Shown in pieces: positions 35,401 through 41,023 of a DNA stretch of 64,000 nt. The DNA comes from an uncultured Persicobacter sp. (GTDB lineage: Bacteria > Bacteroidota > Bacteroidia > Cytophagales > Cyclobacteriaceae): NCBI GenBank assembly GCA_947498325.1, contig CANMKE010000001.1, forward strand, positions 310,001 through 374,000, written 5' to 3'. A program made the translations under genes and the position numbers. The first letter of the stretch is position 1, and every line of letters begins with the position of its first letter. Below the pieces are notes generated by a model. The model had not been told where the DNA came from and made no database searches. It worked only from the letters and a program-made list of their open reading frames with translations.

Positions 35401-36117
35401 AATTTTTCTGAAGACGAAAGCCCGAAACACCAATATGAAAACCCTGGAACCTATTATGTGTCATTGCAAGCGACGAACTCTATTACCGATGGTGCTTATT
35501 TCAAGCGGGATACCATCGTCGTATATCCTTCGCCAACGGTAAACTTTAGGGTTGATCGTGAGCGGGTATTCTTACCTGATGCTGATATTCAGATCGTCAA
35601 CTTTACAACAGGATCCAATAATATTTATGATATTGATTGGGGAGATGGAACATCAGGTGAAGATGTGCCTTCTGATGTGAAGCACAGTTACAGTAAGGCA
35701 GGTGATTTCTTCATTACGCTGAGTGCCACCAACGAATTTGGCTGTGTTGGTTCCGCAACCATCAAGCAGCCTGTAGAGATTCGGGAAGGTGGAAAAGTGG
35801 AAACACCGAATGCTTTCCAACCGAGTCAGGATGGCCCGAATTCTGGTAATATTTCCGAGACTAGCAGTAAAGACCGTAACTACTCGGTATTCGCGCCTTA
35901 CGCACCAAATGTGGTAGAGGAAGGTTATAAGCTCGAAGTGTACACCCGCTGGGGGCAGTTGATCTTCCAGACCGAGAAAAAAGGAATCGGATGGAATGGA
36001 TACTACTTTAATAGTGGAGATGCACTGCCTGCTGGTGTTTATATTTTTAAGCTGAGTGCAAGAACAGTAGACGGAAATAGAGTAAGTAAAGTAGGGGATG
36101 TCACCCTGTTGAAATAA
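23479..36117 (+). CDS. giant secreted multi-domain surface protein with type B type IX sorting domain
   Basis: About 4,212 residues, probably a cell-surface adhesin or gliding-type filament protein like SprB in general plan. The ATG at 23479 begins a clean signal peptide (GKTLPVFLSLLFALVFLSTY... cut after VYA); a TTG at 23464 would add five residues. After an N-terminal region of about 320 residues comes a long series of Ig/PKD-like modules, each near 90-110 residues and often opening with an x-Ile-Cys-x-Gly/Asp pattern (TEICSGDD, ADICDEGT, QPIICSES). Canonical PKD motifs lie near the C-terminus (about residues 3262, 3441, 3692, 3968, 4052). Residues 4107-4212 form a CHU_C-like sorting domain: NAFQPSQDG, YTRWGQLIF, WNGYYFNSGDALPAGVYIF. 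No PorP-type partner is adjacent. Confidence 0.9.
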   Translation: MGKTLPVFLSLLFALVFLSTYNPVYAQDCNTIGSPAGAPSIFNNFENPIDNCSGSAEVNWTFGWRLSAAEAANCKIEINWDDGTIERIDLTNISFNTAYYGIVDRKHTYDYDNGSAAPSGNNIDAAQQSCTYLPKVTLVVNGTVCLISAEGNRVTVWDTEDNALLNSIAEEDARNGGSGLFNSPAGGDYDMCAGNTNAHFLADLTVWNCTTNPQEDLNPNTHGRWVQYVYGETNGVTGGNVTVGGVPMTGVYYGPVTWIANSTDPGGETLPIRFPANAGANECFSVRLRSWNVCNPYGAAGSEVPVGSFNENDFAWQEDPVDLWTRTICTVEAPNPPLAADLKICVGGDPTLRANGQAGAVIRWYEEDPTLSAVALTPVRTGANFDPANPDRTLSDPFNPNPGSVKTYTYWVTQAYDAGAGEDCESLPREVILTIYPEVKNNTINDDQELCYTNQTGNRIDPALITGSTPTGGDGSYVYQWQQRYNGGAWSDIGGANDVNYDPPVLDNTTDNAVTYSFRRIVSSGDCDNGGTPGNECVNNLCESISAEVDIIVHPRMRSNNIRFDHNDQSVIELCANTSPGDLKGAEIKGGRGNITYTWTRSKDGAAPVVVSNNRNYNNSPDLTPGVYEFVRIAKDECDAVLTSNTITAHVRPVVPTPAAYIEIQSTNVGQTAKICFEEPFTFVVSGAKRSFTVNGEERLIEYRPYDLASGNYGKTWTVPASEGANISFVYGAEDRDRKFSIRARFVEDDDFASKCEEESAELNIIVNPEVLIDAGADQLLCNGETITLDGTASGGTENLEYRWTGPKGFAQTGNPVNVPNGQYPDLNIDNVYQLTITDKGFNHSVGGASCQMVEDITVKVYENPSASVDVAAQTICPGFPVEMVSTINKGDNGNLTFEWSWDREGDFPISDYLFTTNGGNGQGATTMETPFFIPDGNLNGSFIFTLTVTETHADGHFCTVATVSEEIIIDPDAPKGTILTFADQSGVSIPAGLLNGDGTAFDNSCATDEFYYVGTEAYWKNDIPGSNYDEVYFSVINKVTSAVLVAEHQLAGNTFNNNNSQSSSYKFDQEGEFVVRMRLRNSNNSGECSEAIVNKTIHVLPLPDIEVLSFSPICQGITIDFEENTAWGNLSPIHYSWEIKNKANNTVVAVVPGNNAGADNEASYQYNNFGVFEVRVIVEATSPNGISCHYSKVVGEQVVDESPIVSSDLVTGDFIDACGAFELDLKQMATDINLTYTGQKEILWSLKSANGKYKLDDDGNESPVVSSKHFENFYVPSVNDEDKDIILEFHAKNLDNQPACQVATIEIPVHVYPTPAVNPIVDERFCYDAQVLLNAERTDVNANTDDFDWVLLSDDTNKFGTIAGNQYTPNTAFTDSVHAHLRVFPTNVVAVCDVDVQANFGETVEVQHNAKIEIAGLVSDVNICSNVNEQFRAEVSGGNKSYTYDWFLNNITESNPSEIYNFQKEVIFADARETYDLKFFVKDNFISTVGDECYAEFNIDITALALPQIKADDNLDVCYGDDITVGSEVNLPADGRALAEVRWSEFTGGNFVQKATGLVIDKNHADYAAIYPDTPPYPTSREKTLFAQVEDEYGCVSPLRSDIATITQKVKVNAVPEMPLLSGEESFCMDSGLKPNFVYAFNNGVYSPDYSYEYSISPDDPAKVIYSEITIAKAFFVEYQDAGVFDLELQIKQNYSSGLVCASPVAQKQIVVNPEPIEHNIISDKDKFCQWEQIPFKISPYITDDYVYEWVASFDYIIENGATGDEKLLTFSNTGLIDILVNVKTIQKDGSGNILVDGSGNPITGCTVLVKRQVEVTPSPVFETTLAESKICSDTQIDLLVSSSEGYDYSYGFSATNVTGGSSGTHNNETNFLITDELSHTEVTVEEGFYDIIATEITGDAYKCQTEKQVRVEVVPSISTPTIAIAPVDICDGARDVTIEADITEGSAYYWQFSMDDGATFESILDFDDGNGNSWATYFANIDKPTLEIRNAVYEVLNDVQFRLEIQGCKGIETSNIVTLNIKPRTEIIKDPQNQEICEDVSVQLFIEIEPYDPSNPPRIQWQRYDSSQRAWVDLPEGSDFSGTNTLTLTIETPFVVYENNNANFRAMIQGECDDDWKRSENAVLTINKKPSLRVPLVSQTVCNAYGEKAEFFADALNTFLPTYQWEVSTDGGLTWTDIDVTNPDYEGADEEVLLVKNVSNKDGFRYSVVIGSASNTCNSTARPEPGEEATLTVLPLPEAFEQTYEVCSDDAGGEISTINLTAYDEDVKGTNDAAIIVKWFLDDTYQTEVSNKFAHPVRDQDQVYPLVVNGQACENGTKVTFDLITRPGIAADMITQYQVCAGTQLLISPTAETGQGAEVFQWELVRNANIDGLPVADSGTGDFDFVLANSTTFDQGLEIIFTAANSIDGSASCVSKPVAVTATVYPTPVVELENNRADICDEGTTAVLVKTPITPANNSYFTFTKDGVPQVDENGDVIELTNYSSIAQVLENTTQAPINFEFEVTPWRVGCSTPGLSATTTVKVNPTPIAQLTVDKTEICSGDDVVVNMTSDTELLPDFKMVYTYTSESENGFGTILGSGVQNSFAVADQYSFSGELGNKTSEPQKMVYTVTPSVQGCDNNKVLSVSKEVIVRPVPVISLKNEVEILCNNGTTDIMVSSPNVTNAYLPTSKVSLKGTAVASSADVTGFTSNIDIEFIGGEVHINDVLVNASNEVQTVTYNLAPYFDDCSGEAKATVVEVYPTMQVAVDNQQPIICSESRTAFELSSTTNVAGLKISYRAECPDPNVLGYSNFERFGQPGDIVAEQLTNLTSSPKTVTYFFKTMTENGSCQGETIEKKVVVWPSLIFDVTAVTDRICNEEEGTFKMNTAVTALAGYQVKFDYQKVDNSNVSGASSGTQAVDGAGELIVTDQLVNSSTTVQEQVYRIALLITKDGAELCRSEEKEVAIFVRPTLYVTALDDMEVCPDNLVIVPPFSGAETYTWTNTDTSIGLGENGQRNIPAFTSINETALDVIAQITVIGSNQGCYTAPMSFNIKVKPTPEKPEISGQLVYCQEEPLAALEATGTDIKWYSSSYLGASSLIGAGNTFTPDAEDVDTQYAGTYTIYATQTVNGCESEAVEVTFTVNPKPLLAFNLLPTSDCTPLQVKLVNASQGHDPAKDHWVYQIAGDPSTQAPLVWDEEGQFIFQNKSGALISYEVIYTATTDLNCSREEVATIEVNPELEFEFNIIGPDNHPEPSCSGTEYTFRRQNLGNTDKIDGLVYTWSFGDGSSVVTDDLEVKHIYENPSYANIRNYRVSLTVSAPFCQSVQEQEIKIYPQILSNIELLDNVGCAPLNVKFLNNSRGYAPELGVYQKRIQGTDDWIDFEVADDQAIFDNITQAVEIWEVRYLAKNEFGCPDISQSKLITVTPRPVSQFVNDALLCEGAPANFDASTSIGDIESYRWDMGDNTLNQYGETLEYTYKEAGYYTITLETTNSFGCTDLSTSEIQLQISPTVSIAAGGPKAFCEGLDVNLTSEVAEAVTYQWLKDEEEIAGETADQITVNTSGIYSLKVTQVAGVGCSRISDSLKIRVYPLPEVELVRNKEGKILCPGEEVLFTADADLNIQTFLFHVSGEEFTANQDRNSFVYSRINDQDEVYAEAITFTGGCVGVSPVLIQQVDMLNPNFEVVGEAVSCSPFVSRFKIEAFNPALVYTWDFGDGTIEVLDTEEVTHTYTNSSPFLQSRHAIKLTVSNPVTECSASSSQDIRVNPTPVVDFNLTSTEGCAPFRASAENESKLVNKTEGDTYTWTVKNVLTDEVVFTSNLENPFLELQNNTTEDIMFEVLLVANDAFGCTDRSSQLITVYPQVVSSFYVDAKDNTQLWPDNEFNIVNTTYNGEVPEHWTYRWVVAGQEAHVGPQIGAVKFDKPGVYNITLMVATEHCNAEVTQLVNLQSTNPIVDFIADPKVGCAPVDVNFTNTSRNVDEFTKYRWEFGDGNFSEDESPKHQYENPGTYYVSLQATNSITDGAYFKRDTIVVYPSPTVNFRVDRERVFLPDADIQIVNFTTGSNNIYDIDWGDGTSGEDVPSDVKHSYSKAGDFFITLSATNEFGCVGSATIKQPVEIREGGKVETPNAFQPSQDGPNSGNISETSSKDRNYSVFAPYAPNVVEEGYKLEVYTRWGQLIFQTEKKGIGWNGYYFNSGDALPAGVYIFKLSARTVDGNRVSKVGDVTLLK

Positions 36118-36120
36118 ATA

Positions 36121-36159
36121 AAAAGCCCTTGAAGGAATGATCTTTCAAGGGCTTTTTTT
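36121..36159. terminator. bidirectional terminator between the giant gene and the nuclease gene
   Basis: AGCCCTTGAA (36124-36133) pairs with TTCAAGGGCT (36144-36153) around a 10-base loop, with A before and T after. The two flanking genes converge on it. Confidence 0.9.
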
Positions 36160-36180
36160 GTCTGAGGAGTAACAGGACAA

Positions 36181-37578
36181 TTAATATTTCAGGCTTCGTA
36201 TTTTCTTTTTTCGGCGAATATACCCCAACAGGATCGTATGAGCGTCACGGTTGTTCGGGTAGGTCTTAATAAAATCAAGCAGGTAGGCAGGGTCATTTTT
36301 ATAGCACTCCTTTTCAATATATCCGAACCCATGATACAGCCCATTTTCAACGCTGATAAGCGCCCATTCTTGTTCATTTCTCCCATCTTCAATAATGATG
36401 AAGTTGGGGTGATCATATTGAAACCGCTCAATCAGCTTTGTCGCACGCTCATTATAACTTTCTACCGCTTCCTCGCCGATACAGGCCCCAAAACATTGCT
36501 TCAAGGTGTAATTGAAACATTCTGCTTTTGATTTATAAACGCCTGACAGCTTTTGGCACAGCTGGTATTTTTCGATGGCCTTGAACAAGAATTCCTGAGC
36601 AGCATGTCGGTTCGAGAACTGAAACAGCGGAGTGGCATTCGGGTCTGTTTTATTTATACTGAAGGTGATGTAGCCCTGTAAATTATAACCTGCATAAAGC
36701 TGATAATTAAACTTACTTCTGCGGAGTGCGCGATTATAGGGAGGCTTGAATTTTTTGATCTCGTTACTTTCCAAAAGCAGTGCGCACAATTCATTTCCTG
36801 TACGTTCAAAATCAATAGAGACTAATTTTGACTTTAGATCAATGGCCCTTTTGGTTTTGGTGTTATACAGGTGGCTGAGCACCCTTTTGTGCAGGTTGAT
36901 ACTTTTGCCGATATACAGCAGGTGACCACTTTCATCCCTGAAGTAATAGACGCCAGGTTCTTCAGGTACCTGATCGAGTGAGTTACGGTCGAACTGTGGA
37001 TGTAAATGATTCTTGTAAGCATGGATGTCTGGTAAAGATTGTTGAATCTTGCCTTCCCCCCTGCGAAGTAAAATCTCAAAAAGGGATACCGTTGCTCTTG
37101 CATCTCCAAAGGCTCGGTGGCGATCCGTGATATTGATGCCAAGCTGCTGTGTTAATTTGCCCAGACTGTACGATGGGAAACCAGGAAGAATAGCCCTGCT
37201 GAGTTTTACAGTGCAGAGGGTGTCCCGTTTGTATTCAAAGCCAAGGCTCTTAAATTCACTTCTCACAAACTGGTAATCGAAGCCCACATTGTGCGCTACA
37301 AAAATACAGCCCGTAGTAATTTCCACAATTTTCTTGGCCACCTCATAAAATTTTGGGGCATCCATGACCATCTCATTGGTAATCCCCGTCAGGCGAGTGA
37401 TATTATAAGGGATTTTTTTTTCGGGATTAATCAGGCTACTGTACTCGTCAATGATCTCCGTTCCATTATGGATAAAAATGGCGATTTCTGTGATTTTTTC
37501 TCCCTTGGTATTCCCTCCTGTAGTCTCAATATCAATAATCGCGTACTTTTTTGGGAAATTTTCTTCTTCAGTGCTCAT
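36181..37578 (-). CDS. DnaQ-like 3'-5' exonuclease fused to GIY-YIG nuclease domain
   Basis: A 465-residue fusion. The N-terminal half (about 10-175) is a DEDDh exonuclease as in DNA polymerase III epsilon: Asp16 and Glu18 in IIDIETTGG, Asp in AHNVGFDYQFV, His and Asp in HRAFGDARAT. The second half starts with a GIY-YIG endonuclease module (PGVYYFRDESGHLLYIGKS) as in UvrC and Cho, and continues with a UvrC-like stretch including ECFNYTLKQCFGACIGEE. Such fusions are known in several bacteria and probably act in DNA repair; the exact role is unproven. It has its own minus-strand promoter. Confidence 0.92.
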   Translation of the reverse strand: MSTEEENFPKKYAIIDIETTGGNTKGEKITEIAIFIHNGTEIIDEYSSLINPEKKIPYNITRLTGITNEMVMDAPKFYEVAKKIVEITTGCIFVAHNVGFDYQFVRSEFKSLGFEYKRDTLCTVKLSRAILPGFPSYSLGKLTQQLGINITDRHRAFGDARATVSLFEILLRRGEGKIQQSLPDIHAYKNHLHPQFDRNSLDQVPEEPGVYYFRDESGHLLYIGKSINLHKRVLSHLYNTKTKRAIDLKSKLVSIDFERTGNELCALLLESNEIKKFKPPYNRALRRSKFNYQLYAGYNLQGYITFSINKTDPNATPLFQFSNRHAAQEFLFKAIEKYQLCQKLSGVYKSKAECFNYTLKQCFGACIGEEAVESYNERATKLIERFQYDHPNFIIIEDGRNEQEWALISVENGLYHGFGYIEKECYKNDPAYLLDFIKTYPNNRDAHTILLGYIRRKKKIRSLKY

Positions 37579-37675
37579 GGTCTAATGCGCTCAATCCTCT
37601 AATGGTAAAAATAGAAGTTCTTATGTCCCAATATTGTTTTGTTGGTCTGTTTGCTGATGGTTCATAAGCTTTAGG

Positions 37676-37706
37676 CAAAGTTATTGCAATTACATTATCA
37701 AACAAA
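37676..37706 (-). promoter_or_regulatory. promoter of the exonuclease/GIY-YIG gene
   Basis: On the minus strand: TTTG (37706-37703), 19 bases, TAACTTTG (37683-37676). This fits the Bacteroidota consensus and leaves a leader near 90 bases. Confidence 0.65.
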
Positions 37707-37718
37707 AACATTAAAACG

Positions 37719-37919
37719 ATGGAAGATAACAATTTAGACCACCTGTTGAATTCAATGAAAGATTTAAACGAGGCCTTGGAGTCGTTGGTGAAAAAGCTTT
37801 CAGAGGATATTAATTATGCTGACGAGATCATGAGCTATCACAAAGCTCAGCAACCAAAACTGGACGATCAACTGTCGGCAATCAATTTATTTGAGGAGAT
37901 TCAAAATCGTCAAAATTAA
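37719..37919 (+). CDS. small conserved-looking hypothetical protein, 66 residues
   Basis: I do not recognise this protein. It is 66 residues, highly acidic, and predicted wholly alpha-helical with heptad-like spacing (LDHLLNSMKDLNEALESLVKKLSEDI), suggesting a small coiled coil. It starts with ATG after an A-rich stretch typical of Bacteroidota start regions, and it has its own terminator directly after the stop, which supports a real gene. It is divergent from the exonuclease/GIY-YIG gene. It might be a small DNA- or protein-binding factor; nothing in the sequence decides this. Confidence 0.7.
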   Translation: MEDNNLDHLLNSMKDLNEALESLVKKLSEDINYADEIMSYHKAQQPKLDDQLSAINLFEEIQNRQN

Positions 37920-37923
37920 CAGA

Positions 37924-37946
37924 GTGGGGGAGCACCTCCACTTTTT
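37924..37946 (+). terminator. terminator of the 66-residue gene
   Basis: GTGGGGG (37924-37930) pairs with CCTCCAC (37935-37941) with one G-T pair, a 4-base loop, then TTTTT. Confidence 0.75.
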
Positions 37947-37951
37947 CCCAT

Positions 37952-37982
37952 AAAAAAAGGGACACTTTAAAAGCATCCCTTT
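37952..37982 (-). terminator. terminator of the dxs-hydrolase-DPP IV run
   Basis: On the minus strand AAAGGGA (37982-37976) pairs with TCCCTTT (37962-37956), followed by a further T-run to 37952. It lies just after the DPP IV stop. Confidence 0.75.
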
Positions 37983-38003
37983 CTCCTTAATTAATGATGG
38001 CCA

Positions 38004-40196
38004 TTAAAGTTTTTCCAAAAGGAAGTTCGTCATCATTGTATATAAATGCCTTGTGGCATTGTCACCATAAATTCCGTGATTTCTGTTCGGATAATAGAAA
38101 GTACGGAATTGCTTGTTGGCGCTGATCAATGCGTTTTCCAATTCCACAGAGTTCTGAAAGTGAACATTATCATCAGCAGTACCATGCACCAATAGGAAAT
38201 TTCCTTTAAGTTGATCAACATGGAATACTGGTGAATTATCATCATAACCATGTGGGTTCAGCTGTGGCGTAGATTGGTAGCGCTCCGTATAAATACTGTC
38301 ATAGTATCTCCAGTTGGTAACAGGAGCCACTGCAATAGCGGTTTTAAAGATGTCATTACCTTTCATTAAGCACAATGACGACATATAACCACCGAAGCTC
38401 CATCCCCAAATACCGATTCTTTCCGCATCTACATAAGACTTCTTGGCCAGTTGTTTTGCTGCGTAAATCTGATCTTCAGACTCATATTTCCCGAGGTCCT
38501 TATAAGTGATATGTTTGAAATCACGGCCTTTTCCTCCTGTACCACGGTTATCAACACATACGATCAAATAGCCCTGGTTAGCAAGGTAACCGTACCATGC
38601 GTCACGGTAAGAAGGAAATTTATTTTGTACCATCTGGCTTCCTGGGCCACCATATACAAACATCAGTACAGGGTACTTTTTGCTGGCATCAAAATTTGAA
38701 GGTTTGATCATGTAAGCATTCAAATCTGTTTGGCCATCTGCGGCTTTTACAGTCATGAACTCTTTATGTCCGAGATCGAATTTATCAAAAGTAGCCTTTT
38801 GCGCCTGGTTGTCTTCAAGTACTTTCAATTCTTTGCCCTTGGCGTTGTGAAGGGTAACGCGCAATGGCTGGTGAATATTGGATTGGTATTGAATGTAGTA
38901 TTTAAAATCATTGGAGAAATTCACGGAGTGATTTCCTTCCCGAGTACTTAATTTCTTTTTGCCTTTGCCATTAAACCCGATAACATAGAATTGGTCAGCA
39001 ATAGTGCTTTCCTCTTTTGACAAATAGTAAATCTTCTTATGCGTTTTATCAACACCAACGATAGAAGAAACCTCCCATTGGCCGTTGGTAATCTGGCGAA
39101 GCTGCTGCCCTTCTTTATTGAAAAGATAGATATGCTTAAAGCCGCTTTCTTCAGAGGTTCTGATAAAAGAACCATCTTTTAAGAAGTAAATCTGATCGTT
39201 GAAATCAAGGTCAACATATGTCTTGCTGGTTTCTTTCAGTAGTAGGCTATACTCTCCAGTGGAGGCGTTGGCTTTACGTAACTCCAGGTGATTTTGCAGG
39301 CGGTTCATCCAAATGTAGGATAAAGACTTGCCGTCAGCACTCCAGTAAATGCGAGGAATGTAGATGTCCTTTTCTTTCCCTTTTTGAATTTCGGTACTTT
39401 TCTGATTGTCCAAGTGGTATACTGAAAGGAATACCTCGGAATTTCTTTCCCCAGCTTTTGGGTATTTGAAGGTATATTGCTGAGGGTACAATGTGCCATA
39501 AATTGGCATTGTATATTGCTTGACTTCCGATTCATCGAAAGACAAATAAGCAATGCTTTTACTGTCTGGTGCCCATTTGAATGCTTTAGCCAATGAAAAT
39601 TCTTCCTCATAAACCCAGTCACCCATACCATGCAGGAGGCTGTTAAACTGGCCATCAGTGGTAATGGCCTGCTCTTTCATATCAGACAGGTTTGTTACAT
39701 AGAGGTTGTTGCTTCTTACAAAGGCCACCATTTTCCCATCTGGAGAAAAAGTTGCAAAAGACTGCTTTTCCCCTTTGGCCAAAGGTACAACCGTGTTGGC
39801 CTGACGATCATATACAAAATAGTGACTTTTTGAGGATCGACGGTAAATGGCTTCATGCTCCGTTTCGATCAGCACTTTTTGCTCGTCGGCACTGAAGTGG
39901 TAGCCATCGATATGAAGTTCTTTACCCAATAAATCAGTAAGTACTTTGGAAGAAACCAGCGTACCGACAGGTTGGCCCGTTTGAATGTCCATTTTGACGA
40001 CCTTTTCAGCCCCCATTTCACGAACTAATTTGCTGTAATATTGGCCATCCTTCATCCAGTTGATTCCATAGACAGAATGCCCACGGAAGATCCCTTCTTT
40101 AAAAATCTGATCTAAAGTGGGTGATTTTTTGGATTGAGCGAACGCGACTGAGCCCATGCACAGGAGCATGAGAAAAAATGATAAGGATTTTTTCAT
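38004..40196 (-). CDS. dipeptidyl peptidase IV (S9 family serine peptidase)
   Basis: A 730-residue exported peptidase removing X-Pro/X-Ala dipeptides. The signal peptide spans about 1-20 (cut after AFA). An eight-bladed propeller region (about 40-480) includes the substrate-amine binding pair in DWVYEEEF. The alpha/beta-hydrolase domain has the nucleophile Ser600 in GWSFGGY, Asp675 in HGTADDNVH and His707 in PNRNHGIYG; the Asp-His spacing of 32 equals that of mammalian DPP IV. It starts 25 bases after the alpha/beta hydrolase stop, so it is the last gene of a three-gene minus-strand run. Confidence 0.94.
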   Translation of the reverse strand: MKKSLSFFLMLLCMGSVAFAQSKKSPTLDQIFKEGIFRGHSVYGINWMKDGQYYSKLVREMGAEKVVKMDIQTGQPVGTLVSSKVLTDLLGKELHIDGYHFSADEQKVLIETEHEAIYRRSSKSHYFVYDRQANTVVPLAKGEKQSFATFSPDGKMVAFVRSNNLYVTNLSDMKEQAITTDGQFNSLLHGMGDWVYEEEFSLAKAFKWAPDSKSIAYLSFDESEVKQYTMPIYGTLYPQQYTFKYPKAGERNSEVFLSVYHLDNQKSTEIQKGKEKDIYIPRIYWSADGKSLSYIWMNRLQNHLELRKANASTGEYSLLLKETSKTYVDLDFNDQIYFLKDGSFIRTSEESGFKHIYLFNKEGQQLRQITNGQWEVSSIVGVDKTHKKIYYLSKEESTIADQFYVIGFNGKGKKKLSTREGNHSVNFSNDFKYYIQYQSNIHQPLRVTLHNAKGKELKVLEDNQAQKATFDKFDLGHKEFMTVKAADGQTDLNAYMIKPSNFDASKKYPVLMFVYGGPGSQMVQNKFPSYRDAWYGYLANQGYLIVCVDNRGTGGKGRDFKHITYKDLGKYESEDQIYAAKQLAKKSYVDAERIGIWGWSFGGYMSSLCLMKGNDIFKTAIAVAPVTNWRYYDSIYTERYQSTPQLNPHGYDDNSPVFHVDQLKGNFLLVHGTADDNVHFQNSVELENALISANKQFRTFYYPNRNHGIYGDNATRHLYTMMTNFLLEKL

Positions 40197-40221
40197 AAGG
40201 AAATAAAGGGATTGTATGCGA

Positions 40222-40998
40222 TTAAAATTTACTCACTGCATTTACAAAGCCACTGACCATGGCGGCCGTTTCTTCTGGTTGTTCAAACATACCCATGTGG
40301 CCGGTTTCATCGATCAGGTGAAGGGTGATGTATTGACTCAAACGAGCCTGAACGTTCTGCTCTTGCAGGTCCAAAATAGGGTCCTCTTTTCCCGTGATGA
40401 TGAATATCGGTCGGTCAAAGGCTTCTAAAGTGGGTTTGTAGTCCTGACGATCGCGCATCATGCTGGCATATTGACAAAAAGTTTCTTTTGAAGTTTCAGC
40501 ACAGAGGTCAGCAACCAGCTGAATGTCTTCAGCACATTTGTCAATATTTTGTGGGGCGAAAAGGTTTTTGGCAAATCCTTTAGAGAATGCTCGGACACCT
40601 TTCTCTGCCACAAATTCAATCGTTTTGGTACGATTAGCTTTTTTCTCTTCATCGTCCTCGTAAGCAGTGGAGTGGAAAAGCCCAAACCCTTTAAGCTTCT
40701 CAGGGAAAAGCTGCGCGAACTCTAAAGTGATATAGCCTCCGAGCGAATGACCTATCATAATGGTTTTTTCAATGTTTTCGGCCTCCATCAGGGCGTTCAC
40801 CTCTTTGGCAATGTCCGCCAATGAGGTGGCATCTACTTGAGGGCTTTTACCAAAACCTGGTAAATCGAGAACGTAAACTTTGAATTTATTGGGTAACAAT
40901 TTTACCCATGCTTCCCAAACTTTGGAAGTTTCACAAAACCCATGAAGAAGCATTACAGGGAATCCTTCTCCTTGGGTATAAAAATTAATTTTAGACAT
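40222..40998 (-). CDS. alpha/beta hydrolase
   Basis: A 258-residue cytoplasmic alpha/beta-fold hydrolase (no signal peptide). The oxyanion-hole region is LLHGFCETSKVW, the nucleophile elbow is GHSLGGY with Ser85, the acid is in ITGKEDPILD, and the catalytic His in DETGHMGMFEQPEE. Overall it looks like the BioH/menaquinone-type esterase group, but the substrate cannot be told. It lies 25 bases downstream of dxs and 25 bases upstream of the DPP IV gene, so all three are probably co-transcribed. Confidence 0.88.
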   Translation of the reverse strand: MSKINFYTQGEGFPVMLLHGFCETSKVWEAWVKLLPNKFKVYVLDLPGFGKSPQVDATSLADIAKEVNALMEAENIEKTIMIGHSLGGYITLEFAQLFPEKLKGFGLFHSTAYEDDEEKKANRTKTIEFVAEKGVRAFSKGFAKNLFAPQNIDKCAEDIQLVADLCAETSKETFCQYASMMRDRQDYKPTLEAFDRPIFIITGKEDPILDLQEQNVQARLSQYITLHLIDETGHMGMFEQPEETAAMVSGFVNAVSKF

Positions 40999-41023
40999 AT
41001 TTTCGGCTAAAAGGGCTTTCCCT

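Noticed and set aside
23479-36117. Giant gene as a non-ribosomal peptide/polyketide synthase or toxin of the contact-dependent type
   Set aside because: No catalytic motifs of such enzymes; the content is Ig/PKD-like modules plus a type IX sorting domain.
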